Of a stretch of 30,094 bases of DNA, positions 1 through 7,812 are shown piece by piece. The notes beneath the pieces are model-generated. The model had not been told where the DNA came from. It worked only from the letters and a program-made list of their open reading frames with translations, and ran no database searches. The position numbers and the translations under genes were made by a program. Positions within the stretch are counted from its first letter, which is position 1. Each line of letters starts with the position of its first letter. The stretch spans positions 1 to 30,094 of the forward strand of contig JBBINE010000012.1 of NCBI GenBank assembly GCA_037444025.1, in the 5' to 3' direction. Source of the stretch: JBBINE01 sp037444025 (GTDB lineage Bacteria; Patescibacteriota; Minisyncoccia; UBA6257; HR35).

Positions 1-279
1 AGGTAATTCTAAATCAAGATCTATAAAATAGTCTGTGGTAGTTAGGCTATAATTTTCTCCTAACATTTCTATATATCCATCTAAACTATCTTCATCCTTA
101 AAGTTTTTAGTTTCAAATCTAATACAATGTTCTAAGAGGTGGGATAAGCCTATATTTTTATTATTTTCAAAAAAATAACCATACTTTACTCTTGCTTTTA
201 TTAAAATTCTATTAATCTTTTTTTTAATAAATAAAACCTTTAATCCATTACTCAATTTAAAATTATAAATACTGTACAT
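1..279 (-). CDS. M16 (insulinase-family) zinc peptidase, N-terminal part, cut by window edge
   Basis: Translating the minus strand from the ATG at 279 gives 93 open codons running off the window edge. The start MYSIYNFKLSNGLKVLF resembles the opening strand of M16 peptidases, and GLSHLLEHC carries the inverted zinc motif HxxEH (His47, Glu50, His51), with a downstream acidic stretch as in the family. M16 enzymes are zinc endopeptidases that degrade peptides or process proteins; which subgroup this is cannot be told from a third of a domain. There is no Shine-Dalgarno sequence before the ATG. The gene diverges from the small plus-strand gene at 430-737. The motif and its spacing from the N-terminus make the family call fairly safe; the rest of the protein is outside the window. 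Confidence 0.8.
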   Translation of the reverse strand, partial: MYSIYNFKLSNGLKVLFIKKKINRILIKARVKYGYFFENNKNIGLSHLLEHCIRFETKNFKDEDSLDGYIEMLGENYSLTTTDYFIDLDLELP

Positions 280-429
280 TTTTAAAAAGCAAATTTTAAT
301 TCCAAACAAATTTTCTATTTCCCTTTTGTTAAAGTTATTATAAATTTATCTTGCTTAATTTTAAAAGATTTTCAAAATTAATTATGTCATAATGATAAAT
401 TTAAATGTCGAATTAACTTTCCTAACCTA

Positions 430-545
430 ATGAATACAGAGGAAAATAATAAACAAGAATCAAGAGTTTTGAAGAATTAGAGAGATGGAGCGAGGAAAGA
501 ATAAAAGAAATTAAGAAGCAATGGCCTGAAGAAGAATGGGAAGAA
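430..545 (+). pseudogene. Probable 5' part of the small charged protein gene, separated by a one-base frameshift
   Basis: An ATG at 430 opens a 16-codon frame (MNTEENNKQESRVLKN) that stops at 478-480. The frame of the gene starting at 546 is itself open back to 453 but has no ATG, GTG or TTG there, and that upstream stretch (FEELERWSEERIKEIKKQW, then a Glu-rich run) has the same charged, Trp-containing character as the rest. Adding one T to the TTTT run at 467-470 joins both frames into one protein of about 102 residues. This is therefore either a recent frameshift, an assembly error in a homopolymer, or slippage. The single-base repair is what I see; the intact protein is inference. Confidence 0.45.
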
Positions 546-737
546 ATGAGAAAAAAATTAGAGAAACTGTCTTTAGAAGAATTAAGAAAATTAGCTGATA
601 GAGTTGGGATTAAATTTACAATAGGTAACGAAAATATAAAAGATCCAGAAGAAATTATTTTAGTTTTAGATGAGGCAGATAGAAAAGAACTTGAAGAAGA
701 ATATGAAAAGATAATAAAGGAAAAGAAAAAACATTAA
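546..737 (+). CDS. Small highly charged protein of unknown function
   Basis: This 63-residue reading frame is rich in Glu and Lys. Its core LSLEELRKLADRVGIKF resembles the short helical LEM/SAP/Rho-N-like 'xLxELRxLAxxxGI' pattern, which in other proteins binds nucleic acids, but the match is too short to assign a function. It is followed by an acidic helix (DEADRKELEEEYEKI) and a Lys-rich end. The ATG at 546 is probably not the true start, because the frame continues open to 453 with similar composition; see the frameshift entry for 430-545. No convincing terminator follows, and pgk begins 112 bases downstream with its own promoter. It probably belongs to a small protein family of these genomes, but I do not recognise it with certainty. 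Confidence 0.55.
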   Translation: MRKKLEKLSLEELRKLADRVGIKFTIGNENIKDPEEIILVLDEADRKELEEEYEKIIKEKKKH

Positions 738-836
738 AAACCATATATTTTACAAGAATTTTTATATTCTTAAAAAACTTGACAGAAGGATTTATTAATT
801 TACAAAGCCACCACTTTTGTTTTTATAAAAAAATCT

Positions 837-842
837 TATAAT
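837..842 (+). promoter_or_regulatory. -10 box of pgk, placed for a leaderless mRNA
   Basis: A perfect TATAAT ends 7 bases before the pgk ATG. If the last T is position -7, transcription would begin at 849, one base before the start codon. No clear -35 box lies 16-18 bases upstream; a TTGACA at 779-784 is too far away to pair with it. No Shine-Dalgarno sequence is present. Confidence 0.6.
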
Positions 843-849
843 AAATTTA

Positions 850-1986
850 ATGATTGTTTTGGAGAAAGATCAGCTTTTAAGATTTAATAAAGAAAAAATT
901 AAGGATAAAGATGTAATTTTGAGGGTTGATTTTAATTTAGATAAAGAGAATGGAAAATTTTACGGAGTTTATAGAATAGAATCCATAAAAGAAACAATAA
1001 ATTTTTTGAAAATTGCAAAGAGAGTTGTTTTAATTTCTCATTTTGGAGATCCTGAAAAAAGAGAAGAAAAATATTCTTTAAAAAGAATAATTCCTTTAAT
1101 TGAAAAAATTTTGAAAATAAAAACAGGATTTATTCCAAATGTCGGTAATCAGATTACCGAAAAGTTTAATTTGCTTGAAAATATAAGGTTTTTTAAATGT
1201 GAAAAGGAAGATGATATTAATTTTGCTAAAAAACTCTCAAGTTTAGGAGAAATTTTTGTAAATGATGCCTTTTCTGTTTCTCATAGAAAGCATGCCTCAG
1301 TTCATACTATTTCGAAAATTTTGCCCACTCTTTATGGTTTTCAATTTGAAAAGGAGATAAATAATTTAAATAAAGTGATTAAATTAAAAAATAGATTAGC
1401 TTTGATTTTAGGAGGGGCAAAAATTTCAACAAAACTACCTTTGATAAAAAAATTTTTAAATAAAGCTAGTCTTGACCGAAATGGGACAGAATTAATTATT
1501 TTAACAGGCGGATTGGCTAACACTTTTTTAAAAGCAAAAGGGTTCGAAACTGGAGAAAGTTTATACGAAAAAGAAATTTTAAAAGAAGTAAAAAATATTA
1601 TTTCAAATAAAATATTAACGCCATTTGATTTTATTACAAAGAAAAATGAAACAAAATTTTTAGGCGAAATTTTTTCTAATGATGTTATTTACGACGTTGG
1701 ACCTCAAAGTTTAGAAATATTTTTTGAAGAATTAAAAAAAGCAAAAATTATTGTTTGGAATGGTCCCTTGGGTTATATTGAAGATAAGAGATTCGAAAAA
1801 GGAACGCTTAAACTGGCTAAATTTTTAACTGGCTTAAGAAATAAATTTATTTTAATTGGCGGGGGAGATACACTTGGATTTTTAGAGAGAAAAAAAATAT
1901 TTAAAAAATTTAAAAACATCTCTACTGGTGGTGGTGCTATGCTTCATTATTTAGCTTATGAAAGTTTGCCTATTTTTGAAAAATGA
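850..1986 (+). CDS. pgk: Phosphoglycerate kinase
   Basis: Catalyses 1,3-bisphosphoglycerate + ADP <-> 3-phosphoglycerate + ATP in the cytosol, the first ATP-yielding step of lower glycolysis. At 378 residues it is slightly short for the family (about 390-420). The N-domain shows LRVDFN (Asp27, Asn29), YRIES (Arg42), SHFGDP (His64), LLENIRF (Arg113) and FVNDAF followed by HRKHAS (Arg146). The C-domain shows GGAKIS, LTGGLANTFLKA, WNGPLG, GGGDT and STGGGAML, the nucleotide-binding and hinge motifs. One oddity is visible: the basic-patch arginine of the family's SHLGRP motif, which helps hold 3-phosphoglycerate, is Asp67 here. The gene overlaps the RNase H-like gene by 4 bases, so they are translated together. 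The start follows a TATAAT at leaderless distance. Confidence 0.95.
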   Translation: MIVLEKDQLLRFNKEKIKDKDVILRVDFNLDKENGKFYGVYRIESIKETINFLKIAKRVVLISHFGDPEKREEKYSLKRIIPLIEKILKIKTGFIPNVGNQITEKFNLLENIRFFKCEKEDDINFAKKLSSLGEIFVNDAFSVSHRKHASVHTISKILPTLYGFQFEKEINNLNKVIKLKNRLALILGGAKISTKLPLIKKFLNKASLDRNGTELIILTGGLANTFLKAKGFETGESLYEKEILKEVKNIISNKILTPFDFITKKNETKFLGEIFSNDVIYDVGPQSLEIFFEELKKAKIIVWNGPLGYIEDKRFEKGTLKLAKFLTGLRNKFILIGGGDTLGFLERKKIFKKFKNISTGGGAMLHYLAYESLPIFEK

Positions 1987-2405
1987 ATCAGGTTTTAGTT
2001 TTTACTGACGGGGGAGCGTTAAATAATCCTGGGAAAGCAGCTATTGGAATAGTTATCTATTTAAATGATAAGGTTAAAGAGTATAGCGAAGCGATTGGTA
2101 TTGCAACAAATAATCAAGCTGAATATCAGGCGGTTATTTTTGCCTTAAAAAAATTAAAACAGATTTTAGGAAAAGAAAAAATTAAAAAAATAAAGATTGT
2201 TTTAAATCTAGATTCAGAATTAGTTGGCAAACAAATAAAGGGAGAGTATAAAATTTTAGAACCTGAGCTTCAGAAGTATTTTTTAGAAGTTTATAATTTA
2301 AAATTTGACTTCCCTAATCTCGAGGTCAAGATTATTCCTCGAGAGGAGAATGAAAAAGCTGATAAACTAGTTAAAAAAAATCTTTTTGCTACAGCATTAT
2401 TTTAG
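1983..2405 (+). CDS. rnhA: RNase H-like protein (type I ribonuclease HI family)
   Basis: Members hydrolyse the RNA strand of RNA-DNA hybrids, removing primers and R-loops. All four acidic metal ligands can be placed: Asp9 in FTDGGALNNPG, Glu47 in NNQAEYQAV, Asp77 in LNLDSELVG and Asp127 in NEKADKLVKK. At 140 residues it is the compact catalytic domain only, resembling the RnhA-like/'reverse transcriptase-like' group more than E. coli RNase HI, as it lacks an obvious basic protrusion. The ATG overlaps the pgk stop (ATGA), so it is co-transcribed with pgk, and its 3' end overlaps the 3' end of dnaX by 9 bases in convergent arrangement, leaving no room for a separate terminator. Confidence 0.85.
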   Translation: MNQVLVFTDGGALNNPGKAAIGIVIYLNDKVKEYSEAIGIATNNQAEYQAVIFALKKLKQILGKEKIKKIKIVLNLDSELVGKQIKGEYKILEPELQKYFLEVYNLKFDFPNLEVKIIPREENEKADKLVKKNLFATALF

Positions 2406-3485
2406 ATCAAAATATTCTATTAAAGAAATTTCTAAGGGCACTAAAGGCGAAGGAGGTTCTTTTTTTAAAAGATTATCAGTTTCAAAAAGAAGAGCAATTA
2501 ATTTTCTTAATTTTTCTAAAGAAAAAGTATCGGCTAGCTCTTTTTCTTTTTCTATTATTTCTTTAGGTTTTTCGATAAGTAAATGCTTTTGATATTCCGG
2601 ATGAATTTTGAGAAAAATCATTTCTCTTAAGGTTTTAATTAAAGATTTGATTAAAAAATTGAGATCATGACCAGAAGAATATACTTCTTGAACTAGCTGT
2701 AACGATTCTTTTAATTTGTTTTTGCTTATTAATTCGATGAGTTTTAGAACAATTTTTAAACTTACATGTCCTAAAAATTCTGAAACTATTTCTTGATCAA
2801 GATTTTGTCCTGGTTCTAAAATAGAAATTATTTTTTCTAAAAGAGTTTCAGCATCTCTTAAAGAGCCATTACTTTCTTCGGCAATTAAATAAAGAGCTGG
2901 TTGTTCGTAATTTATTTTTTCATTTCGACAAATAAACTCTAATTTTTCTACAATTTTAGGTAAAGGTATTCGGCGAAAATCTAATCTTTGAACCCTTGAA
3001 TGAATGGTAGGTAAAATTCTTTGTGGTTCAGTGGTAGCTAAAATAAAAATAGCAAAAGAAGGTGGCTCTTCTAAGGTTTTAAGTAGTGCATTGGAAGCTT
3101 CTTCGGTTAATGAATGGGCTTCATCAATAATGAATATTTTATATTTTCCTTGAATTGGTTTAAAGCCAATATGCTCAATAATATTTCTCATATCTTCAAT
3201 TTTTCGATGACTGGCAGCATCAATTTCGATTAAATCTAAAAATTTATTTTCTTCGAAAAGCTTACAAACAAAACATCGTCCACATGGTTCACCTTCTTGT
3301 CTATCAAGACAATTTAAAGCTCGGGCATAAATACGAGCTAAACTGGTTTTCCCCGTACCTCTTTCTCCAGAAAACAGATAGCCATGAGGCGGATTTTGTT
3401 TTAAAAAATTTTTTAAGATTTTAACTATCACTTCTTGTCCAATGACGTCTTTAAAAAATCTGGGTCGATATTTATGATAAAGCAT
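2397..3485 (-). CDS. dnaX: DNA polymerase III gamma-type clamp-loader subunit (short DnaX)
   Basis: The ATPase subunit of the clamp loader, which opens and loads the beta sliding clamp at primed sites. The family start LYHKYRPRFFKDVIGQ is followed by Walker A GERGTGKTS (residues 40-48), the zinc-module cysteines Cys59, Cys68, Cys71 and Cys74, Walker B IIDEAH (Asp121, Glu122), LATTEPQRI (sensor 1) and SRVQR (arginine finger). At 362 residues it ends soon after the clamp-loader collar region, so the tau extension that contacts DnaB helicase and the polymerase is absent; no frameshift-slippery site is needed to make a gamma form. It is the last gene of the minus operon, starting 13 bases after rpoD, with no Shine-Dalgarno sequence. 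Confidence 0.93.
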   Translation of the reverse strand: MLYHKYRPRFFKDVIGQEVIVKILKNFLKQNPPHGYLFSGERGTGKTSLARIYARALNCLDRQEGEPCGRCFVCKLFEENKFLDLIEIDAASHRKIEDMRNIIEHIGFKPIQGKYKIFIIDEAHSLTEEASNALLKTLEEPPSFAIFILATTEPQRILPTIHSRVQRLDFRRIPLPKIVEKLEFICRNEKINYEQPALYLIAEESNGSLRDAETLLEKIISILEPGQNLDQEIVSEFLGHVSLKIVLKLIELISKNKLKESLQLVQEVYSSGHDLNFLIKSLIKTLREMIFLKIHPEYQKHLLIEKPKEIIEKEKELADTFSLEKLRKLIALLFETDNLLKKEPPSPLVPLEISLIEYFDLK

Positions 3486-3498
3486 GATATTTTTTAGA

Positions 3499-4647
3499 TT
3501 AAATACCTTGTTCCTTTATTTTTTTAATGAGTTCATTATGTCTTAATTTTTCTAAAGCTTTTATTTCTATTTGTCTAACTCGTTCACGGGTTAAGCCATA
3601 TATTTTTCCTATCTCCTCTAAAGTATGCATAATTCCATCTTCTAGGCCATATCTCAAGCTGATAATTCTTCTTTCTTTAGGATTGAGATCTTGAATTGCT
3701 TTTTTTAATTGTTCTCTAAGATTAGTTAGGGCAGCTATTTTTTCGGGACTTTGAGAACTGGTATCGGGTATAAATTCTTTTAACATTGAATCTCCTTCGC
3801 CAATAGGTGTTTCTAGAGAAATTGTATCTTGAATATATCTTAAAAATTTTTGTACCTTACTTGTTGGCATGCCAATTTCAGCAGCTAGTTCTTCCGGAGT
3901 AGGGTCTCGATCTAAAATAGAAGATAATTTCTTTTTAGCTTTGTTTAGTTGGTAAAGTGTTTCTACTACATGAACAGGAAGTCTTATAGTTCTAGCTTGA
4001 TCAGAAAGAGCTCGAGAAATAGCTTGTCTAATCCACCAAGTAGCAAAAGTAGAAAATTTAAATCCTCTTCTCCAATCAAAACGGTCAATAGCTTTAATTA
4101 AACCTGTGTTACCTTCTTGAATTAAATCTAAAAGAGTTAAACCTTTACTTTTACCTAGGTACTTTTTAGCAATACTTACAACCAATCTAAGGTTTGACTT
4201 AATTAGTCTTTCTCTTGCATCTAAATCTCCTTTAGCTGCTTTTTGGGCTAAATTTTTCTCTTCTTCTGGGGTAAGAAGAGGATATTTACCTATTTCTTTA
4301 AGGTATTTTTGAGTGGTATCTGAAAGAACTTCGCCTCCAAGTTGATTTGTTTCTATTTCCCAAATTTCTGAACCATGCTTTAGTTCTATTCCTGAAGTTT
4401 CTAATCTTTCATAAATTTGATCAAAAGTTTTTTGCTCTTCTGTTATTTCGGGGAAAAGATATAAAATTTCGTCTTCAGTAATAAAACCTCTTTCTTTACC
4501 TTTTTGAAGAAGAATTTTAATTTTTTCTTGTTTAATTTTTTCTTTTTGAAATGCTTCTTCTTTTTTTATTTTCTTATTTTTCTTTTCTTTCACCAATTTC
4601 TTTCTATTATTTGTTTTTTTATTTGTTTTTTTTGAATTCTTAGGCAT
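3499..4647 (-). CDS. rpoD: RNA polymerase primary sigma factor (RpoD/SigA)
   Basis: Directs RNA polymerase to housekeeping promoters. The 382-residue protein starts with a Lys-rich tail (1-40), then a region 1.1-like segment (about 43-90), region 1.2 (TQKYLKEIGKYPLLTPEEE, 111-130), region 2 (about 144-224, with IKSNLRLVVSIAKKY, DLIQEGNTGLIKA and STFATWWIRQAI), region 3 (about 225-300) and region 4 with helix-turn-helix (TLEEIGKIYGLTRERVRQI, 342-360). All core regions are intact, so it should recognise ordinary TATAAT and extended -10 promoters, which fits the boxes seen across this window. It overlaps dnaG by 8 bases. The dnaG-rpoD pairing matches the classical macromolecular synthesis operon, but rpsU is absent and dnaX follows. 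Confidence 0.96.
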   Translation of the reverse strand: MPKNSKKTNKKTNNRKKLVKEKKNKKIKKEEAFQKEKIKQEKIKILLQKGKERGFITEDEILYLFPEITEEQKTFDQIYERLETSGIELKHGSEIWEIETNQLGGEVLSDTTQKYLKEIGKYPLLTPEEEKNLAQKAAKGDLDARERLIKSNLRLVVSIAKKYLGKSKGLTLLDLIQEGNTGLIKAIDRFDWRRGFKFSTFATWWIRQAISRALSDQARTIRLPVHVVETLYQLNKAKKKLSSILDRDPTPEELAAEIGMPTSKVQKFLRYIQDTISLETPIGEGDSMLKEFIPDTSSQSPEKIAALTNLREQLKKAIQDLNPKERRIISLRYGLEDGIMHTLEEIGKIYGLTRERVRQIEIKALEKLRHNELIKKIKEQGI

Positions 4648-6316
4648 TTTTTTCTAATTTTTTAATTTCTAATAATGTATTTTTAATTTTATTAATGATT
4701 TCAGTTTTTTTAGTTGAGGTTTTTAGTTCTTGGTTAAGGTTTTCAAGTGTCTTTCTTAGTTTTATTTTTTTGAGATTTTTTAAAGTTCTGTTAATCTCTT
4801 TGTCGAAATCAATTCCAAAATTTAAATAATAATTAGCAGCCATTTCTAGATATTCTTTTGTTTCCATATCTAGGTTTTTTTGTATTATATTTTCAAGCAA
4901 ATTTTTAAACTCCAAATCTAAGCAAGATGAAATCTCTTCTATTATATTTTTGCCAGAAGGTAACGTTTTCATTTTTAATTCCTTTTCTTTTAAATATTTC
5001 TTTTGAGAATAAAACAGAGAAAGTAATCTAAAAGAAAGTTTTTTTTCTATATCAGGAGAGATCTCTACTTTTTTTTCTTTTGTTTCTTGATCAAAATCAA
5101 TTACAGGATTTTCTGCACTTAATAGTTTTTCTTCTATTATTTTCTTAGCAATATTAAATTCTCGGGAAATTTTTTCTAAATATTGATTTATTTTTATTGC
5201 CGGTAAAAGTTTAATTTGAGATAAGAAAATATCTAAAACTAAATCTGAATCATTGTAGTTTTCTTTTAAATAATCCCATAACCAATCTTCTAGAATTTCT
5301 TCTTTTATATTACTAAGATTTTGATTTTTTTCAAAAAATTCAGCTAAATCTTTATAATTATAAACTAATTTTTTTACCTTAAAACCTAATCCTTTAGCTA
5401 GCATATTTGTTTTAAGGGTGGTTTTAAATCCGGCTAAATCGTTGTCAAAAGCTAAAGATATTTCTTGACAATATCTTTTTATTTTTTTTAGTTGTTCGAT
5501 AGTTAAAGCTGAACCAGAAATGGCTACAATGTTTTTTAACCCGTTCTGGAAAGAAACAATAAAATCAATGGTGCCTTCAACTAAAATCACCCTTTTTTCT
5601 TCTAGGATGTGATCTTTACTATAAAAAAGGCCATAGAGATAATTAGATTTTTTGAAGATGGTTGTTTCGGGGGTATTAAGATATTTAGGCCCTTTATCAG
5701 TATCAGGAAACATTCTTCCCATAAATCCAAGCAAATTTCCCTTCTCATCACGCAAAGGAAAGATTATTCTTGATTGAAATCTGTCAAAATTTTTTTGATC
5801 TACTAAACCAGCTCTTTGAATAATTTCTAAACTATAACCAAGAGAAAAAAGATAGTCCCTAAGAAAACTTGATCCCGGAGAAAATCCTATTTCAAAAAAA
5901 GTTATTGTTTCAGGTTTAATCCCTCTTGTGGTTAAGTAAGTATAGACTTCTTTGTTTTTTGATAATTGATCTTTAAAAAATTTTAAAGCAGCATAATTAA
6001 CTTCTAAAATCTTTTTTTCTTCTAAGGAATCTTTTTTTTCTAGATCAATTTCTAAACCATGGTCTTCTTTTAATCTTTGTAAAGCCTCGGGATAACTCAA
6101 ATTTTCTATTTTCATTAGAAATTTAATAACATCTCCCCCTTCGTTACATCCAAAACATTTAAAAATTTGTTTTTCGGGCGAAACATAAAAAGAAGGTTTT
6201 TTTTCTGAATGAAAAGGACAAAGACCGGAATAATAATTACCCACTCTTTTAAGAACAACATATTTTTGAATTACATCCAAAATGTCTATTTTATTTTTAA
6301 TTTCTTCAGTTTTCAT
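4640..6316 (-). CDS. dnaG: DNA primase
   Basis: Makes RNA primers at the replication fork. The N-terminal CHC2 zinc finger is visible as CPFH (Cys33, His36) and CFGC (Cys54, Cys57). The catalytic core has the primase motifs SRIIFPLRDEKGNLLGFMGR and PKYLNTPET, and a TOPRIM domain with VEGTIDF (Glu247) and FDNDLAG (Asp291, Asp293). At 558 residues it is near the lower end of the family; the C-terminal part (about 400-558) is Lys/Glu/Leu-rich and helical, as expected for a divergent helicase-binding domain, but I cannot prove that. It overlaps the upstream TraG-like gene by 11 bases and the downstream rpoD by 8, so the three are translationally linked. Confidence 0.95.
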   Translation of the reverse strand: MKTEEIKNKIDILDVIQKYVVLKRVGNYYSGLCPFHSEKKPSFYVSPEKQIFKCFGCNEGGDVIKFLMKIENLSYPEALQRLKEDHGLEIDLEKKDSLEEKKILEVNYAALKFFKDQLSKNKEVYTYLTTRGIKPETITFFEIGFSPGSSFLRDYLFSLGYSLEIIQRAGLVDQKNFDRFQSRIIFPLRDEKGNLLGFMGRMFPDTDKGPKYLNTPETTIFKKSNYLYGLFYSKDHILEEKRVILVEGTIDFIVSFQNGLKNIVAISGSALTIEQLKKIKRYCQEISLAFDNDLAGFKTTLKTNMLAKGLGFKVKKLVYNYKDLAEFFEKNQNLSNIKEEILEDWLWDYLKENYNDSDLVLDIFLSQIKLLPAIKINQYLEKISREFNIAKKIIEEKLLSAENPVIDFDQETKEKKVEISPDIEKKLSFRLLSLFYSQKKYLKEKELKMKTLPSGKNIIEEISSCLDLEFKNLLENIIQKNLDMETKEYLEMAANYYLNFGIDFDKEINRTLKNLKKIKLRKTLENLNQELKTSTKKTEIINKIKNTLLEIKKLEKNA

Positions 6317-7805
6317 CTTCTTTAATTTTTTTAAGAATATTATCTAGATTTATTTCTTCTTTTTCTTCGTATTTTTGTTTTTCCACTGTTAAACCGTAGG
6401 TAGATGCTTTTTTCAAGGAAATTTTTCCTTGAGCCTGCAGAGCACAATCTTCACAAATTTTTTCTTCATTATAAGCTATAAAAGGCTGGCGACATTGGGC
6501 ACAGTAAGTTAAATTACCAACTTCCTTTTCAATTTCAGTATAATTTTTAACAATCCTAGCTTCAACTATATTTTTTCGTCGAGCATATTTTAAATGGTTA
6601 AAAGCTATAATTTCCTCTCGATAAGAAATATCTGGTTTTTCTTTTGGAGGTAAAGTTAAGGCTAAAAAAGGAGAAGAAGGTGATCCATCTATTAACATTT
6701 TGACATAAATATGATAAGCAGGCAAATTGGTTAATTCATCTGTTGTTACTTGATAACCCAATTCTTTAGAAAATACTTCAGCATCGATAGATCCTAAACG
6801 AAAAATTAACAAAGTTCCTATATTACCCATGATTGCCCTAGAGATTTCTTCAGGTACTTGATCTAAGTATTGATGAGAAAGAATTAGTCCTAAATGATAT
6901 TTTCTGGCCTCAGAAAGAATGTTAACAAAAGATTCAGTAGAAAAATTTTGAAACTCATCAACATAAAGATAAAAATTCTTTCTTTCTTCTTCAGGAAGAT
7001 CAACTCGACTCATAGCAGCCAGTTGTATTTTAGTAATTATCAAACCACCCAAGAGAGAAGAAGTTTCTTCACCTATGGAACCAACAGATAAATTAGCTAG
7101 AAAAATTTTTCCTGAATCCATTATTTCTCTAAAATCAAAACTTGATTCCTGTTGTCCAATAATATTTCTAATCAAGGGATTGGTAATAAATTGACCAATT
7201 TTGTTTTGAATAGGAGCAACTGCTTCTGTTCGAAACTGAAGATGATACTTAGCAAATTCTTGTAACCAAAATGATTTAACTACTGTATCTTTTAAATTGT
7301 TAACAACTTTTTTTCTAAAATTATCATCGCTTAACATTCGATTAACGTCTAAAAGAGTTGAGTCAGGCCACTCTAAAAGAGCTAAAAGAGTATTAGTCAG
7401 AATATATTCCATTCTTGCTGACCAAGCATCCGTCCATATTTTTTTAAAAATATTGAGTAAACTTAAAGCAATAATATGTCTATATTCATAGGAAACTTTT
7501 TCGAGAGGGTTAAATCCAAAAGGGTGATTGATATCAGTAGCATTAAAATAAATAGTTTTTTCTATTAGATCCTTAGGAATATAATCTAGTATTTTTTGAA
7601 TGCTATCTCCGTGAGGGTCAAGATAAGCGAGTCCTCGATGATTTTCAATATCGTTGATAATCATATTTTCTAAAAGAGTAGTTTTACCTTGACCCGTCTT
7701 TCCAATAATATAAATATGTTTTAATCTGTCATTTTCTTTGATCCCAAATCTAATATCTTTATCTCTAAATTTAGTTATTCCTATGGGAAGGACTTTGCTG
7801 TTCAT
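6306..7805 (-). CDS. VirD4/TraG-like DNA-translocation ATPase with C-terminal zinc ribbon
   Basis: A 499-residue P-loop ATPase of the type IV coupling protein/TraD-VirD4-HerA-like group. Walker A is GKTGQGKTT (35-43), followed by AYLDPHGDS, and Walker B is LYVDEFQNF (Asp283, Glu284), then EARKYHLGLILSHQY, which resembles the segment in TraG C-terminal (TraM-recognition) domains. Near the C-terminus two CxxC pairs (Cys435/Cys438, Cys451/Cys454) form a likely zinc ribbon. Unlike VirD4 it has no N-terminal membrane helices; the protein encoded immediately upstream does have one. Known relatives are hexameric motors that move DNA through a membrane pore. Which substrate is moved here is unknown: conjugation, DNA uptake or chromosome handling are all possible. 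It starts 7 bases after its neighbour and overlaps dnaG. Confidence 0.82.
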   Translation of the reverse strand: MNSKVLPIGITKFRDKDIRFGIKENDRLKHIYIIGKTGQGKTTLLENMIINDIENHRGLAYLDPHGDSIQKILDYIPKDLIEKTIYFNATDINHPFGFNPLEKVSYEYRHIIALSLLNIFKKIWTDAWSARMEYILTNTLLALLEWPDSTLLDVNRMLSDDNFRKKVVNNLKDTVVKSFWLQEFAKYHLQFRTEAVAPIQNKIGQFITNPLIRNIIGQQESSFDFREIMDSGKIFLANLSVGSIGEETSSLLGGLIITKIQLAAMSRVDLPEEERKNFYLYVDEFQNFSTESFVNILSEARKYHLGLILSHQYLDQVPEEISRAIMGNIGTLLIFRLGSIDAEVFSKELGYQVTTDELTNLPAYHIYVKMLIDGSPSSPFLALTLPPKEKPDISYREEIIAFNHLKYARRKNIVEARIVKNYTEIEKEVGNLTYCAQCRQPFIAYNEEKICEDCALQAQGKISLKKASTYGLTVEKQKYEEKEEINLDNILKKIKEDEN

Positions 7806-7812
7806 GAGATTA

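Noticed and set aside
280..429. A promoter or RNA gene in the gap between the M16 peptidase and the small charged gene
   Set aside because: A TGTCATAAT (385-393) could be an extended -10, but the first ATG after it (405) is followed by a stop within three codons and no structured RNA is evident; too weak to list as a feature.
779..784. TTGACA as the -35 box of pgk
   Set aside because: It lies 52 bases from the TATAAT at 837-842, and the hexamer 16-17 bases downstream of it (TACAAA) is a poor -10; it may be unrelated.
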